NCBI GenBank assembly: GCA_945881885.1 | Contig: CAMCVI010000001.1 | Location: 1 to 64,000 of the forward strand | Length of the DNA stretch: 64,000 bases | Origin: Chryseobacterium gleum | GTDB taxonomy: Bacteria > Bacteroidota > Bacteroidia > Flavobacteriales > Flavobacteriaceae | Direction: 5' to 3' | In this document: in pieces, positions 50,715 through 59,353 of the stretch | Numbering within the stretch: position 1 is the first letter of the stretch | Layout of the letters: every line of letters begins with the position of its first letter | Program-made: the position numbers and the translations under genes | Notes under the pieces: generated by a model | Told to the model about the DNA's origin: nothing | Seen by the model: the letters and a program-made list of their open reading frames with translations, nothing else | Database searches by the model: none

Positions 50715-51917
50715 TTATTTTTTTACAGTTGGTAAACTTTCTAAAATTTCCACTTCAAAAATGATATTACTGTTTGGTGGGATTACGTTTCCTGCTCCTC
50801 TTTCTCCATATCCTAAAGCTGAAGGAATAAAGAAAATGGCTTTATCATTAAAATTCATATTATTAATACCTTCTAAAAAACCTGGGATTAAACCGCCTTT
50901 GCTTCCGTATTTAAATGGAAACGGTTGGTATCCGTTTTGGTTGGCTCTGTTTTGATCAAATTTCCCATACATTTTGTTTATGGCTTCGTAACTACTGTCA
51001 AAAAGAGTTCCATCTTCTAAATATCCAGCATAATGTACATAAATATCTTTTCCTTCTGCTGGTTTTACACCAGTTCCTTTTTGTAAGATGCAATATTGTA
51101 AACCAGAAGCCGTAGTTATAGTTTTTACTTTTAAAGCGGCTAATTCAGCAACTTTAGCAGCTAAAAGCGGACCTAATTTTTCTTTCATTTCTTTGTCAGC
51201 AATGGCTTTTGCTTCCGCTTCCTTTTGCTTTCTTTCAGTTTCTAATTTTGCTGCAGCTTCTGCTTTAATTCTATTTTCTTCTGCTTCTATTTTATCTAAT
51301 TCAGGTTTCATTTTCATGTATTCTGAAAAGACTTTTTCTGCATTGAAATTTTTGGCTAATTTTCCTTTTCTTACAATAATTACTTTTTCAATCACGTCTT
51401 CTTGAACAATAGCGTCTACTACTTTTTGTCCTTCAATTACATGTCCGAAAATACTGTGTTTATTGTCTAACCAAGGTGTGTCTTTGTGTGTAATAAAAAA
51501 TTGCGAACCATTTGTTGCGGGTCCAGAATTAGCCATAGAAAAAATTCCTGGCTTGTCGTGTTTTAAACTTGCATCAAATTCGTCTTTAAATTTATATCCA
51601 GGATCTCCAGCTCCAGTTCCTAAAGGACAACCACCTTGAATCATAAAATTTGGAATTACTCTGTGAAATTTTAAACCATCATAATATGGTTTTTCTTTTC
51701 TGTCGTTGGTTACAAATTCATTTTTACCTTCTGCTAGCGTAATAAAATTGGCTACAGTAATTGGTGTTTTTTGAAATTCTAATTGTAAGGCAATTTTACC
51801 TTTGTTGGTATAAATTTCTGCAAAAATACCTTCTAAAACTACTGGTTTTACATTTTTGGTTTGTGCTAAAGCAACAGATGCTGTTAATGCACATAATAGT
51901 ACTACTAATTTTTTCAT
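50715..51917 (-). CDS. Secreted peptidyl-prolyl isomerase, cyclophilin-FKBP fusion
   Basis: 400 residues. A signal peptide (LVVLLCALTASVALAQ) comes first. A cyclophilin domain (about 30-190) has FHRVIPNFMIQGG, GIFSMANSGPATNGSQFFIT and HSIFGHVIEGQKVVDAI. A charged helical linker (EENRIKAEAAAKLETERKQKEAEAKA) joins it to an FKBP domain (about 265-398) with VHYAGYLEDGTLFDSSYE, GLIPGFLEGI, IPSALGYGERGAGNVIPPNSNIIFEVEIL. Both domains speed proline isomerisation during folding of exported proteins, probably in the periplasm. It follows a similar lipoprotein fusion by 6 bp. Confidence 0.94.
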   Translation of the reverse strand: MKKLVVLLCALTASVALAQTKNVKPVVLEGIFAEIYTNKGKIALQLEFQKTPITVANFITLAEGKNEFVTNDRKEKPYYDGLKFHRVIPNFMIQGGCPLGTGAGDPGYKFKDEFDASLKHDKPGIFSMANSGPATNGSQFFITHKDTPWLDNKHSIFGHVIEGQKVVDAIVQEDVIEKVIIVRKGKLAKNFNAEKVFSEYMKMKPELDKIEAEENRIKAEAAAKLETERKQKEAEAKAIADKEMKEKLGPLLAAKVAELAALKVKTITTASGLQYCILQKGTGVKPAEGKDIYVHYAGYLEDGTLFDSSYEAINKMYGKFDQNRANQNGYQPFPFKYGSKGGLIPGFLEGINNMNFNDKAIFFIPSALGYGERGAGNVIPPNSNIIFEVEILESLPTVKK

Positions 51918-51923
51918 TTTTAA

Positions 51924-53003
51924 TTAATTTGGTTTTTCTAATAATTCTACTTCAAATAATAAGGTGGCATTAGGAGGAATACCGCCATAGCCTTGCTCGC
52001 CATAACCTAAATGACCAGGAATTAATAAGGCCATTTTATCTCCAAATTTCATATTTTCTAATCCTTCAATAAATCCTGGAATTAAGCCAGTTTTAGCACC
52101 GTAAGTAAAAGGAAAAGGTGCGTAAGCGTTAGCTTCTTTTCTGGCTACATCTAAAACGCCATTTTCTTCTGCAACACTTGCATAACTGGTATCAAATAAA
52201 GTACCGTCTGTAAAAAATCCAGCATAATGTACATAAACTTCTTGACTGTAAACAGGTTTTTTTCCTTTTCCAGATGAAATAATGTTATAAATTAATCCCG
52301 ACTTTGTTTTGGTACCTGTAGCTTTAATGGCTTCAATTTCAGATAATTTTTTAATTTTTATTTTTTCAATTACTTTTTGTATTTCGGCTTGTTTATCAAA
52401 ATAATCTTTAAATACTTTAACAGCATCAAATTTTTTGGCAGCATCGCCAATTCTTAAGATTTTTACACTATTTATTTTGTCGCCAACCACTATTTTATTT
52501 ACAACTTCTTGTCCTTCTGCAACTTCTCCAAAAACGCTATGTTTGCCATCTAAATAAGAAGTAGCATCTGTGGTGATAAAAAATTGCGAACCATTTGTAT
52601 TTGGACCTGAATTCGCCATAGACATGATTCCAGCTTTTCCGTGATTTAATTCTGGATGAAACTCATCTTTGAATTTGTAACCAGGACCACCTTGCCCAGA
52701 ACCTAGAGGATCGCCACCCTGAATCATAGGAGGATTTGCTTCTACTCTGTGAAAAGTTAAACCGTCGAAGAAATGAATGCCTTTGTATTTTGAGTTGATA
52801 TAATTATTTTTACCTTCTGATAAAGTCACAAAGTTTGCTACGGTAAAAGGTACTTTTTCAAATTCTAATTTTACAGTAATATCACCTTTTGAGGTTTCGA
52901 TTTTGGCATACAAGCCATCTGATAAATTGCTATTTTCTACTTTGTCTTTGCAAGAAATAAATAGCGTTGTAAAAAAAAGTAAGGTTAGTAGTATCTTTTT
53001 CAT
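51924..53003 (-). CDS. Peptidyl-prolyl isomerase lipoprotein, cyclophilin-FKBP fusion
   Basis: 359 residues from the ATG at 53001-53003; the frame is open further upstream, but this start gives a clean lipoprotein signal (LLFFTTLFISC). Domains are as in the downstream gene: cyclophilin (FHRVEANPPMIQGGD, GIMSMANSGPNTNGSQFFIT), a short helical linker, and FKBP (VHYAGFFTDGTLFDTSY, GLIPGFIEGLENMKFGDKMALLIPGHLGYGEQG). The two fusions look like a tandem duplication, one kept as a lipoprotein and the other as a soluble form. It starts 7 bp after gldI. Confidence 0.93.
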   Translation of the reverse strand: MKKILLTLLFFTTLFISCKDKVENSNLSDGLYAKIETSKGDITVKLEFEKVPFTVANFVTLSEGKNNYINSKYKGIHFFDGLTFHRVEANPPMIQGGDPLGSGQGGPGYKFKDEFHPELNHGKAGIMSMANSGPNTNGSQFFITTDATSYLDGKHSVFGEVAEGQEVVNKIVVGDKINSVKILRIGDAAKKFDAVKVFKDYFDKQAEIQKVIEKIKIKKLSEIEAIKATGTKTKSGLIYNIISSGKGKKPVYSQEVYVHYAGFFTDGTLFDTSYASVAEENGVLDVARKEANAYAPFPFTYGAKTGLIPGFIEGLENMKFGDKMALLIPGHLGYGEQGYGGIPPNATLLFEVELLEKPN

Positions 53004-53010
53004 TTTATAA

Positions 53011-53559
53011 TTATTGAGTAGTTTCTGGTTTAATTTCATTTAATGTTACCAAGCAAATAATTGGTTGATTGGTTCCAATTTTTTTATCATCTCCATGATA
53101 GCCATATGCAGATTGGGAAGGAAAAATAAATTTAACTTTATCGCCTATGTGCATTAATTTTATACCGTTTCTTAAACCGCTCATTATGTTTTGTTTGTCA
53201 ACATAATAAGTTTGTGTTTTTAATTCTGTAGCGGTATAAATACTATTTCCGTATAAATCGGTAATTTCATAATCAAATTGAACCACATCGCCTTTTATAG
53301 GAAGCACATTTTCTGCACTTTTAGTTTCATAAGCGTACCAAAAACCTTTTTCCGATCGATTATAAATATATGCTGTATCTTTTTGAATAACATTGCTAAT
53401 GGCTAGTTTTTCTTGAGCATTCAACTTTTTATTTCTATCGATGGATTCTTTCATAAAAGTTCCAGAATTTCGAGAAATTGGTTGACGTGCTTGTTTTTCA
53501 GAACACGAAGCCATGAAAATTGTCAATGCTACAAGTAATATGGTTTTGAATGCATTCAT
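53011..53559 (-). CDS. gldI: Gliding motility lipoprotein GldI (FKBP type)
   Basis: 182 residues. Lipoprotein signal IFMASC (Cys19). A helical N-terminal part (RNKKLNAQEKLAISNVIQKD) precedes an FKBP-type domain (VVQFDYEITDLYGNSIYTATE, GLRNGIKLMHIGDKVKFIFPSQSAYGYHGDD). In Flavobacterium johnsoniae GldI is needed for gliding, presumably by folding motility or secretion proteins in the periplasm. The size, signal and linkage to nrnA agree with that gene. It lies 10 bp after nrnA. Confidence 0.92.
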   Translation of the reverse strand: MNAFKTILLVALTIFMASCSEKQARQPISRNSGTFMKESIDRNKKLNAQEKLAISNVIQKDTAYIYNRSEKGFWYAYETKSAENVLPIKGDVVQFDYEITDLYGNSIYTATELKTQTYYVDKQNIMSGLRNGIKLMHIGDKVKFIFPSQSAYGYHGDDKKIGTNQPIICLVTLNEIKPETTQ

Positions 53560-53569
53560 TATTGTTAAT

Positions 53570-54592
53570 TTATTTTTTTTCGACTGCTAAAATAGCAATA
53601 AATTTAGTTATAGTGTCTTCTAAACTATCAAAAGATTTTCCTCCGGCGGCATTTTTGTGTCCGCCACCGTTAAAATGGTTTCTGGCAAACTGATTTACAT
53701 CGAAATCACCTTGCGAACGGAAAGATATTTTAATTATTTTTTCCTCTGTTACTTCTGTAAAAAAAGCTGCAAAATCGATATTTTTAATTGTCAAGCCATA
53801 ATTTATAATACCTTCTGTGTCACCTTTTTTAACTTGTAATTCGTTTTGTTCTTGTTGCGAAAGTACAATATAACTGGTTTTGTATTCGGGTAACACTTTC
53901 ATATTGGTTAGCGCTTTTCCTAAAATTTGAAGTTTATTATAATCGCCATTATCGTATAAATTTTCATGAATTTGCGAATTATTTACGCCTATATCAATTA
54001 AATTAGCTACAATACGATGTAAGTTTCCAGTGGTTCTAGGAAAACGAAATCCACCTGAATCTGTTGCAATTCCGGTGTATAAACACGTTGCTGCATTTAG
54101 ATTTATGTAGTTTCCAAGTTTTAACTTTTGCATTAATTCATACACCATTTGACAGGTTGAACTGTATCCGATATCAGAAAACGTATATTTAGCAAAATTA
54201 TCTGGTTTTTCGTGATGATCAATCATTATAAATGTTGCAGAAAGTGTTTTTAATGTAGCTTCCATTTGTTCACCAGTGCGATGAAACGCATTGAAATCTA
54301 AGGTAAAAATTAGTTCTGCTTCTTTTAAAACTTTTATTGCGTCTGAATTCTTAGGGCCTTCATAAATCAAAGTTGCTTCTTCAATGCCAGGAATCCATTG
54401 TAAATAATCTGGGATTTCATTAGGAACAACAACCGTTATTTGGTGATTTAATTGTTTTAAAATATGGTACAATCCAAGCGTTGAGCCCATAGCGTCACCA
54501 TCAACATTCCTATGAGGAATGATAGCAATTTTTTGGGGATTAGCTAAAAGTTGTTGTAACTCTTTAATTTGAGTTTCGTTTAAATGTGTCAT
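53570..54592 (-). CDS. nrnA: DHH-family oligoribonuclease/pAp phosphatase NrnA
   Basis: 340 residues. The DHH domain has IIPHRNVDGDAMGSTLGLYH, LDFNAFHRT, the DHH motif IMIDHHEKPDNF, and the DHHA1 C-terminal domain has GGGHKNAAGGKSF. NrnA-type enzymes degrade 2-5-mer RNAs and dephosphorylate 3'-phosphoadenosine 5'-phosphate in the cytoplasm. It overlaps crcB by 1 bp (TAATG) and precedes gldI. Confidence 0.92.
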   Translation of the reverse strand: MTHLNETQIKELQQLLANPQKIAIIPHRNVDGDAMGSTLGLYHILKQLNHQITVVVPNEIPDYLQWIPGIEEATLIYEGPKNSDAIKVLKEAELIFTLDFNAFHRTGEQMEATLKTLSATFIMIDHHEKPDNFAKYTFSDIGYSSTCQMVYELMQKLKLGNYINLNAATCLYTGIATDSGGFRFPRTTGNLHRIVANLIDIGVNNSQIHENLYDNGDYNKLQILGKALTNMKVLPEYKTSYIVLSQQEQNELQVKKGDTEGIINYGLTIKNIDFAAFFTEVTEEKIIKISFRSQGDFDVNQFARNHFNGGGHKNAAGGKSFDSLEDTITKFIAILAVEKK

Positions 54593-54963
54593 TAATTATA
54601 TATTTTTAATCCAATTATAACCCCCAAAAAACCTATAATTATGGAAGATAATGTATAAAGTACGGCTAAGTTATAATTTTGATTTTGAATAAATTGAATA
54701 TTTTCTAAACTAAATGTCGAAAAAGTTGTAAAACCACCACAAAATCCAGTAATAAGCAAGAGTTTTAAAGTTTCGTTTTGTAAATTATTTTTTTGAATGT
54801 AGCCAAAAAGTAAGCCAATAAACAAACAGCCTAAACCATTTGCAATGAATGTTGCGCAAGGAAAATGTGTTGTGTTATTTTTAGTTAGAAAATAACTTAA
54901 TAAATATCTAATCACGCAGCCAATTCCGCCTCCTAGAAGTACTAAAAATATATTTTTTATCAT
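54592..54963 (-). CDS. crcB: Fluoride ion channel CrcB/Fluc
   Basis: 123 residues, four helices. The fluoride-channel signature GFCGGFTTFSTFSLE is present, along with GGGIGCVIRYLLS at the start and the ANGLGCLFIGLL helix with the pore Asn. It exports fluoride as an antiparallel dimer. No fluoride riboswitch was recognised upstream; the gene overlaps the stop of the preceding T9SS gene by 4 bp and so depends on that gene's promoter. Confidence 0.94.
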   Translation of the reverse strand: MIKNIFLVLLGGGIGCVIRYLLSYFLTKNNTTHFPCATFIANGLGCLFIGLLFGYIQKNNLQNETLKLLLITGFCGGFTTFSTFSLENIQFIQNQNYNLAVLYTLSSIIIGFLGVIIGLKIYN

Positions 54964-56948
54964 CGTTTTAAACTAAAATGGCCTTTTATGTTTTTGCCGT
55001 TTGTGGCTTCCAATATAAACCAATAATCTGTTGAAGGAAGAATTTGTTTGTTAAATGTTCCGTCCCAACTGGTGTTGGTTTTATTTATTTCTTTTATAAG
55101 ATTGCCAAATCTATCAAAAATATAAATTTTACTGTTTTCTAACCCTTTTTTTTCTAAATTTTTTATTTGCCACGTATCATTAAAAGAATCTCCATTGGGT
55201 GTGAGAAATTTCGGATAGGAAATAGCAAAAAAAGTATCAGAAACGGTTCCACAATTCTCTTCTTTGACATAAACAATGTATTCTCCAGCTTCTAGCAAAT
55301 TGAAAATTGGTGAATTCTGAAAATTAATGCCATCAATTGAATAGGTGTAATTTCCATTTCCTGTAATTGTTACTGTTGCAGTTAAATCCTCCTCAAAATC
55401 GTTTACCTCAATATTTGTGATAGTGGCAATTTCAGAATTAATTACTGTAAATGTTTTTGTATTTGTGCAACCATTAGCACTTGTTAAAGTAACTATGTAG
55501 TTTCCTGCATTTGAAATGGTTATATTTTGTGAAATTTGAACAGGTGAAGTATCCCAACCATAATTAGAAAAACCACTTGGAGCACTTATATTTATGGGTA
55601 AATTATTACAAATATTTATTATTTCTGGAGCTAAAATACCGCCAGATGAAATTACGTTTAAAGTAATTGGTATATTAGAATAGCAATTTTCAAGCGAAAT
55701 GATTCGTGCATAAATAACTTGTTGGTTTGCTTCGGTATTCGTAAAATTTGCTGGTAAAGCAGTTGTTGCTGAGGTAGATTCAAATAATGCAACACTGTAA
55801 TTACTTGGTAAGTTGTTGAAAATTTGTGTTTTAATGATGGCTAAATCAAAGTTAGCAAAACCAGGAGTATTTATATCACAAGCTGGAAAGCTTGTTATTA
55901 ATGTGGTTATATTTGGCGCATATTCAATTTCAATATTTCCTGTAATAATGCATGTGCTATTGATGGTTATTTCTACTGCATAAATTCCAGCTGAGTTTAT
56001 GTCATATGTGGCATTATTAGTTCCAACTTGATTTCCATTTTTAAACCATTTATAATTTGTAGCGCCAGTTTGTGTGGCATTTAAGGTTAAAATTTCATTT
56101 GTACAAAGCGAATTTCCGGTGGCGATTAATCTATTCGGACCTAAGTCTTTTTCAGAAACAAAACTACCAGCTCTTAAAAATATACCGGAATCAAAACGTG
56201 CGTTTCCCTCATCGGCAATTACTAATTTTATATGATACAAGGTACCAGGAATTACTGTTGCTTGTGCGGTTAAAACTTTGGTTTGCCCGTCAAATGCTGT
56301 AGGGTAAGTTCCTGTATTAAAGGCATCAAAATAGGTTTCATTAGCGGCAGGACAAATTGTACCACTTCCTCTTACTGTATTAACTTTAACAGGAATTGAG
56401 GTCCCAGGTACTAATGCTAAGTTTTGATAATTAGTGGCACTAGCTTCCTTTAAGAGAAAAGCAAAACCATCTGTGTAATTACATTGATTTGATGCTGGGT
56501 TTAAAAGATATTGTTCGGACGCAAAAATATAATCAAAGCTAATTGTATTTGCATTTGGTATAAAATCGAATTCTAAAACAGTAGCATTAAATGTGTTAGT
56601 TAGACTCAATGCAGTATTTAAATCGGGGTCTCCATTCCAACCCATTCCAATACCTGAATCTGAAAAATTTGTATTTGGTCCAACTGCTGAGTTTAATTTT
56701 CCGGTACTTAAAATAATACCTTCTTGAAAAGGAAAGATAGAACCATTGGCGTTGAAGTAGCCATAACTAAATTCATTAGTTCCAAAATTACCACCACTTG
56801 CTGAAAAATTGGAAACAGTAATACAACCGCTATTTACAAGAATATTTTCTATCAATTGTTGTGCTGTATAGGTTTGATTTACAGTTATGTTTTGCGAAAC
56901 ACCAACGTTAAATAAAACACCAAAAAATATAAACATTATTTTTTTCAT
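54960..56948 (-). CDS. T9SS type B protein with choice-of-anchor L domain
   Basis: 662 residues. A signal peptide (IMFIFFGVLFNVGVSQ) is followed by a choice-of-anchor L domain (about 20-265): TAQQLIENILVNSGCITVSNFS, EGIILSTGKLNSAVGPN, LEFDFIPNANTISFDYIFASEQY and HIKLVIADEGNARFDSGIFL. Ig-like or adhesin repeats come next (LNATQTGATNYKWFKNGNQVG). The C-terminal 90 residues are the gliding-motility-type sorting domain (FLTPNGDSFNDTWQI ... IFDRFGNLIK ... GHFSLKR), closely like that at 1-363. It is a large surface protein exported by the T9SS; likely an adhesin. TATCTTTG (minus strand, 56957-56964) is a candidate -7 element. Confidence 0.9.
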   Translation of the reverse strand: MKKIMFIFFGVLFNVGVSQNITVNQTYTAQQLIENILVNSGCITVSNFSASGGNFGTNEFSYGYFNANGSIFPFQEGIILSTGKLNSAVGPNTNFSDSGIGMGWNGDPDLNTALSLTNTFNATVLEFDFIPNANTISFDYIFASEQYLLNPASNQCNYTDGFAFLLKEASATNYQNLALVPGTSIPVKVNTVRGSGTICPAANETYFDAFNTGTYPTAFDGQTKVLTAQATVIPGTLYHIKLVIADEGNARFDSGIFLRAGSFVSEKDLGPNRLIATGNSLCTNEILTLNATQTGATNYKWFKNGNQVGTNNATYDINSAGIYAVEITINSTCIITGNIEIEYAPNITTLITSFPACDINTPGFANFDLAIIKTQIFNNLPSNYSVALFESTSATTALPANFTNTEANQQVIYARIISLENCYSNIPITLNVISSGGILAPEIINICNNLPINISAPSGFSNYGWDTSPVQISQNITISNAGNYIVTLTSANGCTNTKTFTVINSEIATITNIEVNDFEEDLTATVTITGNGNYTYSIDGINFQNSPIFNLLEAGEYIVYVKEENCGTVSDTFFAISYPKFLTPNGDSFNDTWQIKNLEKKGLENSKIYIFDRFGNLIKEINKTNTSWDGTFNKQILPSTDYWFILEATNGKNIKGHFSLKR

Positions 56949-56964
56949 AGCATCAGCAAAGATA

Positions 56965-57819
56965 CTATAAATCTCGTTTTTTAAGGATGTAAAAAGATAA
57001 AAATAAGAATAAGCAGGTCCAAAAAAGTACTATTGCAATGTTAATAGGTTGTACTGCATAGTTTTTTTCAATAGTTGCGCCAACAGTATTAGTTACCGAT
57101 TTTATAAAATTTAATCTTGTAAACGGTTCTACAATTAAGTTGGACATTGATTCTAAAGGAAATATTTGTTTTAAAAAATCAATTGAAGTGGTGTCTTTAT
57201 CTAAATGTGTATAACCCATAATTTTATATTTTAAAATGGCGTGGCCAATATTTTCACCTAAAAACCAAACAAAAATAAATCCTAATGTAAAAGCAGATCG
57301 TTTTATAAGTAGTGCAAGAAACAAACAGAAAGAGAAAAACGCTACATGCTTTAAAAAGTAAGCAAACAAATATTCTAAATCCGAAAAAATTATGCCTATT
57401 TCTGTAAATGAAGAATATTTTAAACCCAAAATTAAACTAATTGCAAAAACTAAAACTGTTGAAACAAAAGAAAACAAAAGAATGGTATACACTTTTGATA
57501 GCAAAAATTCTTTTTTAGACATGCCATCAATTAAGTTTTGTTTTAATGTACCATAACTGTATTCATTGGCAATCATTGAAACAATAATTACAGCCAAAAA
57601 TATTTTTAACCAAGAGGCAATATAAGTTGTGAAATGCCAAATATAAGGAAAATTGAAAAATCCACTTTTTGCAGCTTCAAATTTAAAAACACCAAAATCA
57701 AATTCAATTAAAGCTACCGAAGCTAATAAGGAAAGCGATAAAAAATATATTATAGTTAATATTCTGCTAGCTTTATTTTGCCATATTTTTTGTATTTCTA
57801 TAGAGAGTAATCTTTTCAT
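56965..57819 (-). CDS. ABC-2-type transporter permease
   Basis: 284 residues with about six membrane helices. The start (MKRLLSIEIQKIWQNKASRILTIIYFLSLSLLASVAL), the extracytoplasmic loop, and the cytoplasmic IANEYSYGTLKQNLIDGMSKKEFLLSKV are typical of ABC-2 permeases. It pairs with the ATPase encoded just upstream on the same strand; the substrate is unknown. The 68-bp gap between them is a G-rich repeat. Confidence 0.88.
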   Translation of the reverse strand: MKRLLSIEIQKIWQNKASRILTIIYFLSLSLLASVALIEFDFGVFKFEAAKSGFFNFPYIWHFTTYIASWLKIFLAVIIVSMIANEYSYGTLKQNLIDGMSKKEFLLSKVYTILLFSFVSTVLVFAISLILGLKYSSFTEIGIIFSDLEYLFAYFLKHVAFFSFCLFLALLIKRSAFTLGFIFVWFLGENIGHAILKYKIMGYTHLDKDTTSIDFLKQIFPLESMSNLIVEPFTRLNFIKSVTNTVGATIEKNYAVQPINIAIVLFWTCLFLFLSFYILKKRDL

Positions 57820-57887
57820 TTTTTTTGGGATAAGGTTTTGGGTATAAGGTTTAAGGTTTTGGGATTTGGGTTTTGGGATTTGGAATT
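57820..57887. repeat. G-rich degenerate repeat between ABC genes
   Basis: Short variations of GGTTTTGGGAT and GGTATAAGGTTTAAGG fill the gap between the ATPase stop and the permease start; one more of the GGGTAAAGG/ACCCTAAACC-type spacers. Confidence 0.7.
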
Positions 57888-58784
57888 TTATTTTTGTTTG
57901 GTTAATTCTAAAAACTGTTCCTCTAAACTGTGTTTTCTTTTCACTAAGTGTGTAAGCGTGATGTTTTGTTTAAACAAATGCGAATTTAATTCTGATGCTT
58001 CTAAATTTGCATTTAAATACACCAATACTTTCGAATCGTCTTCTTCAATTTTTTCAATTTGTGGAAACGATTGTAATGCGGTTTTTAATTGCGCTAAATT
58101 ATCTGATTCCAATTCAAAAAAACCTTCGTTAGCTGTAATTCCGTCAACTGTTCCTTGGTATAAAGTAATACCGTTTCGAATCACAATAACATGTGAGCAT
58201 ACTTTTTCTACTTCGTCTAATAAGTGAGAAGCTAGCAGAATAGTAGTGCCTTGGTTGGCAATAATTCGAATTAAATCTCTAATTTGTCTTATTCCTTGCG
58301 GATCTAAACCATTTGTAGGTTCGTCTAAAATTAAAATTTCTGGGTCATTTAACAGGGCAGAAGCAATGGCTAAACGCTGTTTCATCCCTAAAGAAAATGT
58401 TTTAAATTTGCTGTCTTTTCGTTCTAAAAGTCCAACCAATTCTAATTTTTCTGAGACTTTTGTAAAAGGAATGTTTTTTATTTTGCAAACTAATTTCAAA
58501 TTGTCTTCTGCTGACATATATGGGTAAAAGTTGGGACGTTCGATAATTGCGCCCACTTTTTTTAGGGCTTCGTGTGTAGAATGTGCCCCATCAAACCATT
58601 GAAAATCGCCAGAAGTTTTGTTAACCACATTTAGTACAATGCCCAAAGTGGTAGATTTTCCAGAACCATTAGGACCTAAAATTCCGTAAACATTCCCTTT
58701 TTTTATTTCAATAGAAACGTTGTTTACCGCATGAACCTTGCCGTATTTTTTGTGTAGGTTGGTAATTTTTAATATAGTTTCCAA
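57888..58784 (-). CDS. ABC transporter ATP-binding protein
   Basis: 298 residues. Walker A GPNGSGKSTT, Q-loop region GAIIERPNFYPYMSAEDNL, signature FSLGMKQRLAIASALL, Walker B ILILDEPTNGLDPQG, and the H-loop in ILLASHLLDEVEKVC. The order and size fit ABC-2 (lantibiotic/drug or gliding-type) exporters. Gld-type ATPases (GldA) have this layout too, but the partner permease here is not GldF, so that name is not used. The C-terminal 80 residues are a variable domain. Confidence 0.92.
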   Translation of the reverse strand: METILKITNLHKKYGKVHAVNNVSIEIKKGNVYGILGPNGSGKSTTLGIVLNVVNKTSGDFQWFDGAHSTHEALKKVGAIIERPNFYPYMSAEDNLKLVCKIKNIPFTKVSEKLELVGLLERKDSKFKTFSLGMKQRLAIASALLNDPEILILDEPTNGLDPQGIRQIRDLIRIIANQGTTILLASHLLDEVEKVCSHVIVIRNGITLYQGTVDGITANEGFFELESDNLAQLKTALQSFPQIEKIEEDDSKVLVYLNANLEASELNSHLFKQNITLTHLVKRKHSLEEQFLELTKQK

Positions 58785-58833
58785 TAGTTTTACGTATTTA
58801 TGTTATAAGTAAGACGACAGAAACTTTGTCTCG

Positions 58834-59298
58834 TTACACGAATTCGTTAAGAAATTTCGATTTATTTTTTCGAATATAAGCCACAATAAGCGCTACGACA
58901 TCTTCCTCTTCTTCAGTAAAGAAAATTTCATCTAAGTCTTCCCAACCTGAGATGATTTTCTCATCAAGTTTTGATATAACTTCTTGTCTTTTTGTTGTGT
59001 TTTCGGTATATTTTACGGTAAATAATTGAAAAGCTTTAGTCAATAAAGCACTTGTTTTAGTAGCTTCAATCTCTTTATAAGCTTGAATAATTTCAGCAGC
59101 AAAATCACCACTTTCATTGCTAAAGAAATAATGCAAACCACCTTCATTCATCGCAGCTTCAAAAATATCTACTAGTACAAATGTTTTTTCGGCGTGGTTT
59201 AAATCTGTTTTTTGTTTTTTATCCCAAATATGAGTACCAACGGCTTCAATAATAGCTATTTCGTCTTCTAATTGTAATACGGTTTCAATATTTTGCAT
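58834..59298 (-). CDS. DUF4375-like protein
   Basis: 154 acidic residues. The stretch TFVLVDIFEAAMNEGGLHYFFSNESGDFAAEIIQAYKEI resembles DUF4375 (DMP19-type), where a N-x-G-x-x-x-F/Y-F pattern is kept. No catalytic motif or signal. The function is unknown. It lies between the ABC ATPase and meaB genes on the same strand. Confidence 0.72.
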   Translation of the reverse strand: MQNIETVLQLEDEIAIIEAVGTHIWDKKQKTDLNHAEKTFVLVDIFEAAMNEGGLHYFFSNESGDFAAEIIQAYKEIEATKTSALLTKAFQLFTVKYTENTTKRQEVISKLDEKIISGWEDLDEIFFTEEEEDVVALIVAYIRKNKSKFLNEFV

Positions 59299-59353
59299 GT
59301 AATGATATTTATGTTTATTTGTTTTAGAAATTAGTTCGCAATAACTTGATGCC

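Noticed and set aside
54592..54963. Fluoride riboswitch upstream of crcB
   Set aside because: crcB overlaps the end of the preceding T9SS gene, leaving no leader, and no riboswitch-like fold was seen.
57888..58784. Naming the ABC ATPase gldA
   Set aside because: GldA works with GldF and GldG; the only partner here is a generic ABC-2 permease, so the gliding link is not supported.
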